Of a stretch of DNA of 64,000 bases, positions 31,959 through 43,399 are shown piece after piece (position 1 is the first letter of the stretch; each line of letters opens with the position of its first letter). Below the pieces are notes generated by a model. The model had not been told where the DNA came from. It made no database searches and worked only from the letters and a program-made list of their open reading frames with translations. Source of the DNA: Pelodera strongyloides. Taxonomy: Eukaryota; Nematoda; Chromadorea; Rhabditida; Rhabditidae. Location: assembly GCA_036852015.1 (NCBI GenBank), contig JAANDG010000474.1:1-64000 (forward strand). Reading direction: 5' to 3'. Position numbers and translations under genes: made by a program.

Positions 31959-32760
31959 GTGGATGGACGCTAATCGAGATGTTCTTCAATACGGATTCGT
32001 TTGTTGGAGGTACAAAGGGATCGCGCTTTTGAATGCTGATAGCGTGACCTCTCAAGCCGTTGTTTTGGAGCAAGGTGCCGATGTATGGCTCGGTGTGGTA
32101 GGATTTTTATCACCGCCTTCAGATCCGAGTCCTTTGTAATTTGCAATTGCAATCACGGAAAATACTCTTTACTCACCTCACTCAATTAGGGGACGAGTTC
32201 CCGCTTTCTCGTTTTTCTTTGTGTGTGAAAGTTGTAACATGGACTCAGCGGAATTAAGTGTAGGGTTGTTAGCTCTACTGTTACTTAACAAAACCGCAGT
32301 GTGACTTGAAATTAAATTGCTTAGAAAAGGTGCATTGTTTAGTTAACGAACTCATTATGTGATAACATGCGATTACCTGCTGACTACTTGGGTACTCTAG
32401 TTATCTTGATAAACACACCAATAATTTATGTCCAATATTGAAATTTAGGTTGGTTCACCCAATGTCGATTTTCGATTCGTTCACTCTTGTGGAGGTACCA
32501 TTGTACCAAGGACGCTTGTGGGAGCCCTTGATTTGTAAGTCAAAGTCTGCCACTTTTATCACTCCCATATATGTCCATTATATTCTGTGAATTTTTGCCT
32601 TACTCACTTTCTCACGCAATTATGGGGAGATTTCTCTTAAGGTCTCGTTATGCAACAGGTTTCCATTCATTTAGAGAATACGTGGGCCTTTCATTTGTAT
32701 AATTGCTTTACTTTCAGATCACGAGAAGATGTTTGCTTTTCCCTGCATCGTGCATCCTAA
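31959..32760 (+). other. Three exon-like segments in consistent phase
   Basis: 31959-32097 (AATTTAG / GTAGGA), 32449-32534 (AATTTAG / GTAAGT) and 32718-32760 (CTTTCAG to TAA) are all open in one joined frame: DVLQYGFVCWRYKGIALLN, FVHSCGGTIVPRTLVGALD, and a short tail EDVCFSLHRAS before the stop. The first two exons share a GTTGGAGGTAC/TGTGGAGGTAC block and may be an internal duplication. The SCGGTI word recalls trypsin-like proteases, but no catalytic context supports that. Confidence 0.35.
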
Positions 32761-33175
32761 CGGCAATTTCAATCCATCTTTCTATTTTGGATCATCTCGC
32801 CGTGCTATTGATTGTTTTGGCCAATCGATTACCGGATGACGTCATCGACATCGACCAAAATGAATTGGATACACCACTGTGCAGTCAGTTTAAGTTCACT
32901 TTGGCGCTTCAGTCCGTTAACTTGTTAACTAGCTTAGATTCTCGTCTATGAGTCCCGAGTAGTAAAGTAAGAATGTTCGCAACAACATATTATGAATTTT
33001 TTCAACGTTTCTGAAATTGCATTTCTTTGAGTGCATCGTGTAGGTGCTTCTGTTAGTACTGCAACTGCGTACATTGCAGAAAGAGAATACGCATGCTACC
33101 AAGCAAAGGACCGTCATGGCTACAATGCTGCCGAAGTATCTGGGTGGAGTTGGCTGTATGGCTGGCTGTTTATTG

Positions 33176-33345
33176 CATGAAGAAAAATATATATAAAAAA
33201 AGAAAAAAATGTGTAAAAAAAAAGAAAAAATATAAAAAAAAAAGAAAAAATATAAAAAAAGAAAAGAAAAATATATATAAAAAAAAGAAAAATATAAAGA
33301 AAAAAAGAAAGAAAGCGATAATGCAAAAAAAAAAACGCATTGGAA
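33176..33345. repeat. A-rich low-complexity tract
   Basis: Irregular repeats of AAAAAAGAAAAA and ATATATAAAAAAAG. The Phe- and Lys-rich frames across it are artefacts. 33350-34428 holds no supported gene beyond a weak exon-like piece near 34110-34190. Confidence 0.95.
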
Positions 33346-34428
33346 GATATGAAGATGATCAGTTTTTTTTTCTCGAATTTTGTGGTATGTGAAAACCATG
33401 ATAAGTCGAATATGAGTGACGCGCCCTGTTAGTGGATGATGTGAAATAATAGTTGGTTTTCATAGATCTGTAGCTCTGTTTCCAGATGAGATGTCTGGTT
33501 TACTTAATGCCTTATTTTTAGTTTTTCCTTTTCGAATTTTTTGATCATATGACTTATCGTATTACTGTAGGTTGCTTGGGCTCGGGTTGATAGTTGACTG
33601 AAATTTAGGCGTAGTTGTTAGTTTTTTTGCCAGTTTAGTTAGTTTTGGTAAACCTCTCTGGAGCTTTAAGCGATTGTTCACTTTTGATACCTTTGCTTCT
33701 GTCTATTGCAAGTTGCATCATCTTTATAGGCGAATAGCATTATTCAATTATTCTGAAATTGACTGAAATTGACTCTCTTGCTTTTATCTCGACTGTATGT
33801 ATTTATGTCTGTCCGTATGTTCGTCCATCTGTGTGTTTGTCCGTCCGCTTGAATTCTGAGTGTGGCTCCCGCTCTGACAATGAGAATGCTGAAGTGAAGA
33901 GGCGTCGAACGGTTCATTGAGTTTGAGGTGGGTTTTCATTCTGATAATAGATCCATATGTATCGCTTGTTTATGCATTTGTCATGGTTTTAGCAGTTGTC
34001 ATTGTTTTCATAACGGTACTGCAATATAATTATAGTAGAATGAATAAAGTAAATATTTCAGGTTAGATCTGTGCTGTAAGTCTAATTTGAGGACCAAGTA
34101 CGAATTTTCAGCGAAGTCATCTCGTTCAAGAGGTTCCAGTTCTGATGGTGATTTATCTGCTGTTCCTGTTCTGTCGTAAATCGTAAGTTGAATTATTCTT
34201 TTTTTTTATAAATTTCTTTGATGCACGAGCGTGCTCGCACGGTGATTGTTCTGTTCCACATAGGGTTTCAAATTGTCCCGCGTAGGTCATACGTATTAAG
34301 CGCCGAGTTCCATATTCTTATGACGAGACTTAAGTATTGATAATCCATTATTCCCAACCAAGTTTTACGTTTATTGAACTTATTGACAGTCATCAGTAAG
34401 TAATAAGTAATAACGATCTGGGTTTTAG

Positions 34429-34537
34429 GCATTCGCCGGAACTGAAATGTCACTGCGTCACCGCTCCAACGAGCAATCTACTGAATTTGCTGCAGTTTTG
34501 CTGCGTCAGACCGATCAGTGGGAGCAAGAAGGAGACG
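34429..34537 (+). other. Exon-like segment
   Basis: Between GGTTTTAG and GTAGGA; open over 36 codons (TEMSLRHRSNEQSTEFAAVL, then LRQTDQWEQEGD). Polar, helix-like composition. No in-phase neighbour was identified. Confidence 0.3.
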
Positions 34538-35158
34538 GTAGGATTGTTATTAAGTAACTAATTGTGTTTGTTGGGAGAGCTGTATGTATACATGCAAATT
34601 TTAAACTTAGTTTATTCATAGGGTTTGAAATTTGAATAGACCAACTGGTTGGGCACGGCAGTAAAAAATGTGCGCCTTCCTTTCGCCGCGCAACTCTCCT
34701 AGCGTTCGCCATAACTGACCTCGCGATTCTTTCAGCCATTTCTTTGGTATTATACTATCTAATTTTAAAGTCTTTCCTTTTGTACTTGTACTGTGTTTTG
34801 TATTAATTGTATATATGTCATGTTTCATATTTTGTATTCGTGCTATAGTAAACAAGTAATTGAGGTTAAGGTGCTTTTGCCTTTATACAGTATTCTAAGA
34901 TACTGTTGCCTAGGTAGTATTGCACTATGTTATAGGAACTCTTTTCTGCTCGCTCTCATGTTTTTGCCTGAAGTCTGGATAGCGTTGTAGACATAGAAGA
35001 GAAAATTATGGCGATTGAAAGATACGGTAAGAATATTACTGAATAAAAAAACTGAATACACGTGTCAAGTGAATATGAGCATAATTGTGTATGTTTTCTT
35101 AAATTATGTGTACTGTTTTTTTAGAGCTGGTAAAAGAAGGGGAAGCTTTTTGATTTAA

Positions 35159-35365
35159 AAGGATGGGTTCACTACAAAATCACATTGTTTTTATGCAAAG
35201 GAAAGTGTACAAAGGAAAACTTAAACAAAGAGCATAACAAATATTCCTTGAATTATTCCCTAGGGCAGATATTAGGTAAAAAAAGGTGAGTATTGATCGA
35301 TCTTCCGTTAAAGTTGTACTGCAAGATAAACTAAGGAAGCTAAGATATATGGGTGAAACACACTA
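35159..35365 (+). mobile_element. Single arm of a TTAA fold-back element
   Basis: After TTAA (35155-35158) the sequence follows the left arm of the 7179-7651 element almost base for base (GGATGGGTTCACTACAAAAT, AAAGAGCATAA, GCAAGATAAACTAAGGAAGC), then stops at GTGAAACACACTA. The right arm is absent. A TTTTGCAG acceptor-like site follows at 35378-35385. Confidence 0.85.
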
Positions 35366-35642
35366 TGTTCTTCTTTTGCAGGTTTCTCTTCGTTCGTCAC
35401 CATTTCTCCTGCTTAGAATGTTTGAATTTGTCTTCGGGTCAATGAGAGGCGAATCTGATAAAGGAAAGTAAGCCGCCGACGATGTACGTGGAAGTTTTGT
35501 GGTTGAACAATACAAGGTAAATAAAACTTGCAAATTGGACACGAGTAGCTTGTATCATGTCATGTGGAATGTACTTCGGCATATTGGTTTTTGTTTATTA
35601 GTTAATGTGGGAATGTTTTATTCTATACTTTTTACTATGTTA

Positions 35643-36130
35643 TAGGCACCCTATGGTCGTGCGATGAGCCTTGTTCTTTCGGTTGTCTGAGGTGTCTCGG
35701 TCTCTGCCAATGTTGGCTGGATGCTGGATGGGAACACACAGATGTGGAGCAGTGGAGCGAAGTGTTTTTTTTTGTGGAATGACTGGAATGAGGATACGGA
35801 TACGGTAAGAATTAAGTAAATAAGAATGTGTTTGCTCGTAGAGGCGGAGTACACTAATCAACTCGACATGCGAATGATTGTGCATGCTAATTTCCTTCTT
35901 TGTGTAGTCAGTAATCATAATACGTATTCGGTAATCATAATACGTATTTCTATTCAATAGTAATTTCTCATTTCATTTATGAATTTTAGGTGGATCCGTG
36001 GATCCGCTTCAACTATCGAACTTTGGAGTGTAGTGGAGTGGCGAAGTGGTCATGAATTGGGGTTTCCGAACGTGAATGACTCACCATCGACAATAGGACA
36101 ATTGGCTTGGCATTGATTGCGCTATCTGGT
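35643..36130 (+). other. Two exon-like segments, frames disrupted
   Basis: 35643-35803 (TTATAG / GTAAGA) contains a Cys-rich frame (CDEPCSFGCLRCLGLCQCWL) that stops just after a run of nine T; one base fewer would keep it open. Its start (GCACC) and end (GGAGCGAAGTGTTT...GTAAGAATT) resemble the exon at 36984-37093. The segment from 35991 (TTTTAG) is open for about 43 codons (SGHELGFPNVNDSPST) before TGA. The pair may be decayed. Confidence 0.25.
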
Positions 36131-36199
36131 CTGAAGCCTGACCTACTTGGTTTGTAGGTTTTTTTTTTAGTATTTTTAACATAATACACTGATGAAACT

Positions 36200-36395
36200 C
36201 GAGAGTCGAAGACGTCGCCGCGCAGAAAAAGTTCGCCACAGTGAGGCGGCGCTCCGGGGTGCGCCACAGGTGAACCACATATGCGCCATCTGACATTCGC
36301 GCACACGCGCACCTGTTGCGCTCCCATCACACTAACTAGAGGGCCACCATATGGCTGGCCGTGCGCGATGACGGCGTTTAGCAGCGTTTTACTTT
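36200..36395. repeat. Decayed GC-rich inverted-repeat element
   Basis: GACGTCGCCGCGCA at the left and TGCGCGATGACGGCGTT at the right, with internal ACTAGAGG, resemble the 30365-30672 element. Confidence 0.5.
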
Positions 36396-36409
36396 ACACT
36401 GTTTTTTAG

Positions 36410-36782
36410 GAACGCACGTGTGAAAGCTGTAGTTCGCTAACTTTCTCTGAGTTGTCTGCAAGTATTAGTTGGATAGGACCAGTGAATCGGACTGTGACAG
36501 GATTGATACGGTAGGAGTGACACTTAATATTTAACTATGTAGACGTAGGCGATTGCCATGATTACGGGGAATCATTATCGCACGCATGTGTAAGTATCTG
36601 AGTATAATTCTTATTGTGTGTTCCAATTCGATCCAATTCGAATACATTACTTGTATGTATGTTTTAGAGATGCTTGCAAAGAAGGCGTTGTGAGTGGTGT
36701 GGCGTGGATCGACGTTTTCTATGGGTGGAACTCGGTCGGCTCTTTCACATTCAACTCCGACTACCATGATCTCGGACATTAA
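36410..36782 (+). other. Two exon-like segments joining in phase to a stop
   Basis: 36410-36510 (TTTTTTAG / GTAGGA) and 36668-36782 (GTTTTAG to TAA) are open in one joined frame. The second reads CKEGVVSGVAWIDVFYGWNS then GSFTFNSDYHDLGH. A donor-like GTGAGG follows the stop, so an untranslated or non-coding transcript is an alternative. Confidence 0.35.
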
Positions 36783-36983
36783 CACGGTGAGGAACTCTTA
36801 CAAACCTTGCCATTAGTAATAAACTAGTAATAACTGGTAATAAACTAGTAATAAATTAGAAATAACGCCATTAAAACCCAAACTATGTTAGCGCTCTCGC
36901 GCTAACAAAGGATAAACTATGCTTGCTTGTGGTAGACTTGAATACACCAGTCAAAAATCTTTATACATTGCATTGTGTTATAG

Positions 36984-37093
36984 GCACCTGTGTTCTGGTG
37001 TGTGAACCTGGAATCTACTAATCGCGCAACAGTCGGAGAGGACCGGAATCAATCACTGAGAGCGAAGCGAAGTGTTTCACGAACCATATTATG
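36984..37093 (+). other. Exon-like segment, possible duplicate of 35643
   Basis: Between TTATAG and GTAAGAATT, open over 36 codons (ATVGEDRNQSLRAKRSVS). Shares its start GCACC, the GTG(T/C)GA(A/G)CCT block and the AGCGAAGTGTTT block with the exon at 35643, 1.34 kb upstream. Confidence 0.3.
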
Positions 37094-37225
37094 GTAAGAA
37101 TTGTTTATGAGCTGAAAGAAATCAGTGGTGGGTTATACTTTAGCTTATTTTTAGAGGGTGGTACTTGTTGTTTTTGCTAGCTTCCTTCGAGTCATCATTA
37201 CTAATTAGGATTTTCACTCTTGCAG

Positions 37226-37844
37226 GTCTCCCTCATTTGTCAACTTGTCAACTGTTGGATCGTGTGGATATTTGTCTAGTGTCATCAGAGACTTCGATGA
37301 TGGACGTATGTAATCTGAGGATTGGATCGTGCATTATACAAGGTAAGCACAACGCACAACTGAAAATATGAGTTGTGAAGGACTTTGTGTTAGTGCGTCA
37401 GAGGTTTTTGAAGGTGTGGTATGCAGATTTACTTAGCTCTTTCAGGGTGTTTATAATCGATTAGTGATTTTAGACCGCGGAATCGCAAGTGTGATGTTCG
37501 GTCTCGAGACGGACTGGTGGACAACTGGTTACATCAACCTGCCCTTAGCAAGCTGGACAACAAGCGTGTGTCTGGTTTCAGCCTGGTGGAGAAATGGTAA
37601 GTTATTTGAATACCTTACACTGCTGTGTCGAGTGAACCAGAGTTCACTTTGTGCCTTATGTGGGCATGGGATGGGATGTTTTTTGAGCCAGTTGTGGCCC
37701 GTCTGTTATTGTAATTAAAGTATTAAGGTTCGTATTTTTAGTTCTTACCGATGACAGCAGTTTACCTTACCAGAGATGTCGAAATGATGTCTCCGATTTT
37801 CTCGACTCCTCGGATTATCAAGAGCACGCCCTCCTGTTTGTTTG
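37226..37844 (+). other. Three exon-like segments in consistent phase
   Basis: 37226-37342 (TTGCAG / GTAAGC), 37474-37596 (TTTTAG / GTAAGT) and 37742-37844 (TTTTTAG / GTATGT) have lengths and phases (2+114+1, 2+120+1, 2+99+2) that fit one open frame of about 113 codons: DRVDICLVSSETSMMDVCNL, GLETDWWTTGYINLPLASW, and CRNDVSDFLDSSDYQEHALL. The next plausible exon stops within six codons. Cys/Trp-rich composition suggests a secreted protein, function unknown. Confidence 0.4.
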
Positions 37845-39278
37845 GTATGTTTTGCCTTCACTCATCCTTCTGACCACAGACGCTCTCCATTATGTATCTT
37901 TTAGAGATCTAGAGGTTATTCTTAAGTGTTTGCTGTGAATAATTAATAGGAATTCAGGTTGTACAATATGTCTTGAGAGCTGCTAGCGGTCGCGCCAACA
38001 CAGCAACAAAAAAGCGGTATTGACTCGAAGCCAAGGATTGGACAAGTTATTTGCCAAGGATGGCTAGATTGACACTGTTCTGAAGTTGTGCTGGCGATCA
38101 TCGAGATCAAATCTTTCCTTCGTTTGGTATGTTTTGCTTCTACCCATACTGCAACTGCTAACAATAAGAGGTGTCGCACCACAGGAAAGCGTAGACTCCA
38201 ACCTTATGACTTCTTATGAAATATTTTGTCTGGTTTTGCCCATTCGACTCATTTACCAAATACTAAGCTAAGATGTTTGTTGGAGGAAGATCCGTTCATA
38301 GAATATCTTACTTTCAGAGTGTTTAATATATCCGGCTTGTGATTAATTAGTTAATAATTCAGGTAACGCAACAAGAATACGGGTTTTGACATTGGAACCT
38401 GCAGGAATGAGTGGTTCTCATCCGGAAAGTCTGACCTTTGGACTAATGATGGGACTTCAAATGGTTAGTGATTTACATGTCTTTTCAATACATAAATAAG
38501 GAGTAGCACACTTTAGTCATTGACAGTTTCCTTTTTCGCCTGATCAACTTTTTAATCTGGATTCAATAGCATCTGAGCAATTTCATTTGAAGCACTAATT
38601 CATGAGTTATTAATTCTAAATGGATTTATATGTTTATTATTCAGTTTTGTACGTGTGCGCCTCCCGAGATCGACGTTACCTGCCACTTATATTGCTTATG
38701 GTGGCCTATGAAGATTGTAAAAAAGTATATTTACGAAAATATTGAAGGCTGTGTCAGTCTCAGTATGAAGAGCTGATAAACGTGAACTTTCACAGAAACT
38801 TTGACTAGCTGGAGATGATGAAATGAGTGCATGAAGTTGAGTGTGGAACTTTGTTTTGAAGATAGATTTTGTTTTTCTTATAGTTTGCATATCAAAGGTC
38901 CGCGAAAGTTCACCATAAAAAAACGTAAACAGCCAGAGCGAAAAAATCAAACGCTCTAAAGAAACGAAAAGAATCAGACGAAAAGATCCTCCATGGACAA
39001 GTTTTTGATTTGTCATAGAATTGTACGGTGACATGTCTATATCTTGTAGAATTGTTTGTTGCAACAAATGCTGCATAATGTTCTTTCATTTTCGTTATTA
39101 GTATGATTAGCATTATCGTGTCTAATTATTGCACTAGATTTTTTATTCTTTACTACGTTTATTATGTACCTGCTCTCTGAATTGCTTCTCTCCATTTTCT
39201 ATTCCTTTCTATTTCTCTGCCTCTTTCTCGCTCTTCTCTCTGTCTCTCTCCTCTCCTTGCATCGTCCTCTCCATCTGG

Positions 39279-39854
39279 ATGGGACTTCCCGCACGTCGTC
39301 GGTTTAAGCTGCTGGTACGTTCTTTTCTTTCCATTGAATTATAGCTAAATTGCGAAAGAATTAACCCATTCTGGTGTTGAACTTTATTCAATTTAGTGGC
39401 ACATAGGAAGTATGACTACTGTCTGTAGTCTGTTACGTAAACATTTCATATTTTTTTTCAGACCATTATCCGGAGCCTCCCCTTGGGAAGTCTACCTCGT
39501 CGTCCTCGTTTCAACTTGGACATGTGGTGTGACAATGGTCTTGTTGGATGTCGCCGAGTGGACGGATATCCGCCGGATCGAAGGTAAAGAACTGTGATAA
39601 ACAACTGCTGACACTGACATGCATATTGCGACAACTTAAGATTGATATTTAGCGCCGATCTTCTCACCAATCGTTTAACAATATGAAGAATCAATAAATA
39701 ATCTAATTGGTGTAAGAACTTAAGTATAAGAAATGCGTTATTTTAAATGTTTGCATCTTTCTTTAGATTTCGCGTGACCGGCACACGACAGTGGCAGAGA
39801 GTGGAACATATTTCTATGCGTACGAAGTACGAAGGTCGCACTCATGACTACTAG
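39279..39854 (+). other. Possible three-exon small gene
   Basis: ATG 39279-39314 (donor GTACGT), 39462-39583 (TTTTCAG / GTAAAG) and 39767-39854 (CTTTAG to TAG) join in phase to 81 codons, basic throughout (MGLPARRRFKLL, FNLDMWCDNGLVGCRRVDG, WQRVEHISMRTKYEG). Other frames of the same exons are also partly open, and a donor-like GTATGC directly follows the stop, so the frame choice is uncertain. Confidence 0.3.
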
Positions 39855-39983
39855 GTATGCTTTACCCTTTTACGCATTAACTAGGGTAATGTGTACTATT
39901 GAAACAATACCAAACTACCATGGGTTTCTGTTTGTCTATTAATAACATTACGGTCTCTGTGATTATGTATTTCTTGAATTCAG

Positions 39984-40132
39984 GATTGATATCTGCTGGA
40001 GTGCCATCGTCACCTATGAGAATTCCGCCGCCACGGATTCTTCTCAAGCATGATCTTCCGAGCTCTTTGGACGTTGCCTGGAACATGTTCGCTGCCCTTG
40101 AACCGATGCGACGTGTCGGCTGTAGCACAATG
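39984..40132 (+). other. Well-formed coding-like exon
   Basis: Between AATTCAG and GTTTGT, open over 49 codons with protein-like composition: GVPSSPMRIPPPRILLKHDL, then SSLDVAWNMFAALEPMRRVG. It needs a preceding exon ending in phase 1; none was found with confidence. Confidence 0.35.
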
Positions 40133-40545
40133 GTTTGTTTTGAATTGTGATTAGAATCGTGAGCGACTTAAGGTTATTTTTTCGTATAGCTGTTTGGGAA
40201 AATAAACTTCATGGATTGTAGTTTAGGTATCCTAAGTCAAAATCAATTCTGCCAGTTTAGCCGTACTACTGTGATCTCAAATGTTGCACTTTCAGTGCCA
40301 CATACTGTAGCGTGGAGTTGACGATGCTGTAGTCCCGTCAGTTGCACCTTTTCGGCGTATGTGATGTAGCTGGCTCTCAGGAGATGTTAGGAGGTGTATA
40401 GTGGAAGCAAATGTCCAGCGGGATATCTAAATATGAAGGTAAGGAACTATTTTAAACTACATATTATAAACATATTGAAGCAAAGTGATTAGGACAGAAC
40501 CGTAGATGAAGTTGACGCAAAGACATTTATTAATTCAATTCTTAA

Positions 40546-40721
40546 AGCGAAATACCAGCCGGGTTTTGAAACGCATCGTGGACAACAAAATTTTTACGTA
40601 TTTAAGTTACTCGAATTTAGCTCGATTTTTTATTCTAATTTATGTTCATTTGCATAAGCAACATAGGAATGCTGGTAGCTGGTGTGCTCGATGTGTTTCA
40701 AAAACCGGCCGATATTTCACT
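40546..40721. mobile_element. Small TTAA element, AGCGAAA family
   Basis: TTAA at 40542-40545 and 40722-40725; ends AGCGAAATACCAGCCGG and CCGGCCGATATTTCACT. The middle ATTCTAATTTATGTTCATTT and GCATAAGC match the copy at 62285-62453. 40722-41280 holds nothing else supported. Confidence 0.88.
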
Positions 40722-41280
40722 TTAACCTTTCTTGTGTACCAATTCATGAAGAGCGGTATTTCCCAATTCTCATCGTAATAGACAAAACAAAGCTTAAATG
40801 AAACTGGATGATTTCACGAAATTTATTGGAAGAATAGTAATAACATAAGAAAGTGACGGAAAGGAGATAAGTACTATTAAAACTAATAATACTACTTCAC
40901 AAGAACAGTTGAACAGTATCATCTGTCATTCGATCTAGTTATCCTCCCAAATAGCTTTTCCCCCAAATGGTGGGGGGTGGGGAACCCCTTTTTATATGTA
41001 TCTCTTTAATTGTGTGGCCTCAGTGATATAATAGTAATTGTCTTCTAGATACACTAATGGGTGTAGTCGTTCGAGTTTGACTCATGTGTGTGCGACTGGA
41101 ACGCGGCAGGATTAATAATAAATGTTTATTGGAACAACGAGTCGTAGAGACAAAGCTATGGTAAGTAATTTCACCTTTTCAGCAATCGTTTCACTTCGTT
41201 TGCTACTTGCATTGCACTTTCGCGCAATGCACGTTTTGAAAGACGTAAGCCATTATCGCAACTTAAACAACTTATTTTAG

Positions 41281-41447
41281 AGTTTCACAATCACTTTCAA
41301 TTGCTGTCATGTCGGAATGATAACATTTGGTTGGGAGTTTTATGTTCTGAAGGATGTGAACCTGTTCGTGGTCTATCTCTGCCTCTGCCAGTATTTGGTC
41401 GACCTGGTCTGGTGGAATTGGCCGCTTGATATGAAGCAGAATTCTTG
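41281..41447 (+). other. Long exon-like segment, open throughout
   Basis: Between ACTTATTTTAG and GTAAGC, 167 nt (55 codons + 2) fully open: FNCCHVGMITFGWEFYVL, then LFVVYLCLCQYLVDLVWW. The hydrophobic centre could be a membrane segment. A second frame is also nearly open. Confidence 0.35.
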
Positions 41448-41604
41448 GTAAGCTTATTTAAATGTATTTTGTATATTAACCGTACCAGCTTGCTGATATT
41501 CGTGTTTTTTTTTGTTAACCTTCATGGAAAATACGGCAATTTTTGCCATTGCCATTGTCTCATACTTTCCTAGTAATACCTGTATGGTGTATCCAATGCT
41601 AATC

Positions 41605-41809
41605 TACTGGTTTAGATGTCGCATCGTGCATTGTGATCAAGGAACACTACAACAAGGTATGTTCCTTAGGTAGCAGAGGCTACCTAAGGAACATACCTCG
41701 TTCCTCGTTCCTCGTTACTTCGTTGAATGATACTACTGGTTTAGATGTCGCATCGTGCATTGTGATCAAGGAACACTACAACAAGGTATGTTCCTTAGGT
41801 AGCAGAGGC
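41605..41809 (+). repeat. Exact 76-bp duplication of an exon-like unit with its splice sites
   Basis: 41605-41680 and 41734-41809 are identical, each TACTGGTTTAG, a 42-nt segment and GTATGTTCC. Between them lies an inverted copy of the donor side (TACCTAAGGAACATACC) and three CTCGTTC words. Confidence 0.9.
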
Positions 41810-43399
41810 AGAAAGTGAAGCTTCTCAGTGAGGCGCACTCTTGTCAACTTGCTGTCTGATGTGCTCCAACGCCCCAAGTGGGACAAGTCCTAGCCGCCGA
41901 CACCGTTGAATGATACGTAGTGGTATCCCCGATGCTTGCACGTGGACTGTTGTGTCAATTTCCGGTAAGCTTATCAACCTGTTGAAATAATTCTTCCAAT
42001 AATTCTTCCATGTAGGAGATACGGCCGTTTTGTAGCATTGTAGCCGGTGCATACTCGATTTCATTCGTTGTTTTTGTTAATTTGTTTAGTTAGATTACCG
42101 TTTACCTCTTGTTTGTTTAGGGCGTGACTGCATGTCCAGAAGAGGGTATAGCAACTCTGAAATCTGATGTCTGAGGATCTACTTTATCTACCTTCTCTCC
42201 ACACTGCGCCTTGGTTTACCGCGCACTGTGCGTCGCTATGTTGGATACTGTTTAGAAGCGAATCTGTGCGTTTGTAGTGTTACTCTTGGTGACTATCGGT
42301 TTTTTTGAAAAGGCTCCCTTCGGACAACATTTTTCGTTCATTTTTTTTATTGTTTTTCGAAGAAAAATCGTTTTCAGAAAATAGAACGTTTTGAGAAAAT
42401 TGCACACATACGTTCTTAATATGTTGTATGCAAAACCATTTTGCGTGAATTGTTTACATGCTTGCGGGTTATTAGCAAGTGATTTTCGATTCAAAAACAA
42501 AAACAGTAACCTGCAAACAGTGCTTTCTGTTAAATTTTTTTGCTTGGGTTACGTTACGTTTAATAATGTTTCATCTCTTTGGTTCTTCCTTCGTTTTCAT
42601 TCCTTTGATTTCGTTGTAATTTTTTAAGGCTTCATTCAGTGCATTATATTCTTCCGTGGTTATGGTTAAGATTTATATTGGCCTGCGAAGCACCCCGATT
42701 TGTTTCTTCCTTTTTTCAGGATTTAGGTTTTCTTTGTTTTTTTCCCTTTCTATGCTTTCTAAGGTTTATTTTTTCCAGTTCACTGTTCATTCTTCCTGTT
42801 GTTTTTCACCTTTCATTCCGTTTCCAAAGAAGTTTCAGTTAACTTTTGTTTTGTTTTAACTTGAGTTCGTTTCGTGCTACCTTTTTTGGCTTCTGTTTAG
42901 TTTTTTTTCGCTCTTTTTCGCTTTTTTTATTTATTATTCGCATCTGACGATACGACCCGGATTCGGATCCCGTTGAGTGCCAACATCTTGCAACCATACG
43001 ACACCGCCGGGAATAAAGCCTTCGGATGAACGCCTCACTCTGTAATCTGTCTGTCTGTAAGCCTGCGTTCCGTCTTCTCTACCAACAACAGTGGTCTTTT
43101 CCCTACGCACTATCGTATACTCCTGACTACGTGGAATATGCCGCAGTGACTGAGAGACACCGCACTGGATTGGAAAATGAAGAAACCAGACCACTGCGAA
43201 AGAAGGAATCCTGGGCCCTACTTTTTTGACCATCATGTAGCGTGGTAATAACGCTGCGGGTTCAATTTCCGCGCGCGACTGGTTGCACCTACCGGGTGTA
43301 CAAACGGTAGTACAAGTGAAAACTTGGGAAGGTTGAATGAATCAGGTCTGGTTGTCCATTCCGTGATCAAAGATGGCCTATATATCTAGGCGCACTACT

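Noticed and set aside
32449..32534. Trypsin-like protease exon (SCGGTI)
   Set aside because: Only a six-residue resemblance; no His, Asp or Ser catalytic motif in neighbouring exons.
33093..33399. Lys-rich and Phe-rich frames
   Set aside because: Translation of an A-rich simple repeat on the two strands.
38361..38462. C-type lectin-like exon (NEWFSSGKSDLWTNDG in one frame)
   Set aside because: That frame meets a stop at the acceptor, and no partner exon carries the lectin cysteines.
42934..43236. Overlapping frames on both strands of 67-100 codons
   Set aside because: No splice sites, start context or recognisable domain; both frames cover the same GC-richer patch.
43225..43285. tRNA-like A and B boxes (TAGCGTGGTAATAACGC, GGGTTCAATTTCC)
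   Set aside because: The boxes are too close for a tRNA and no arms pair.
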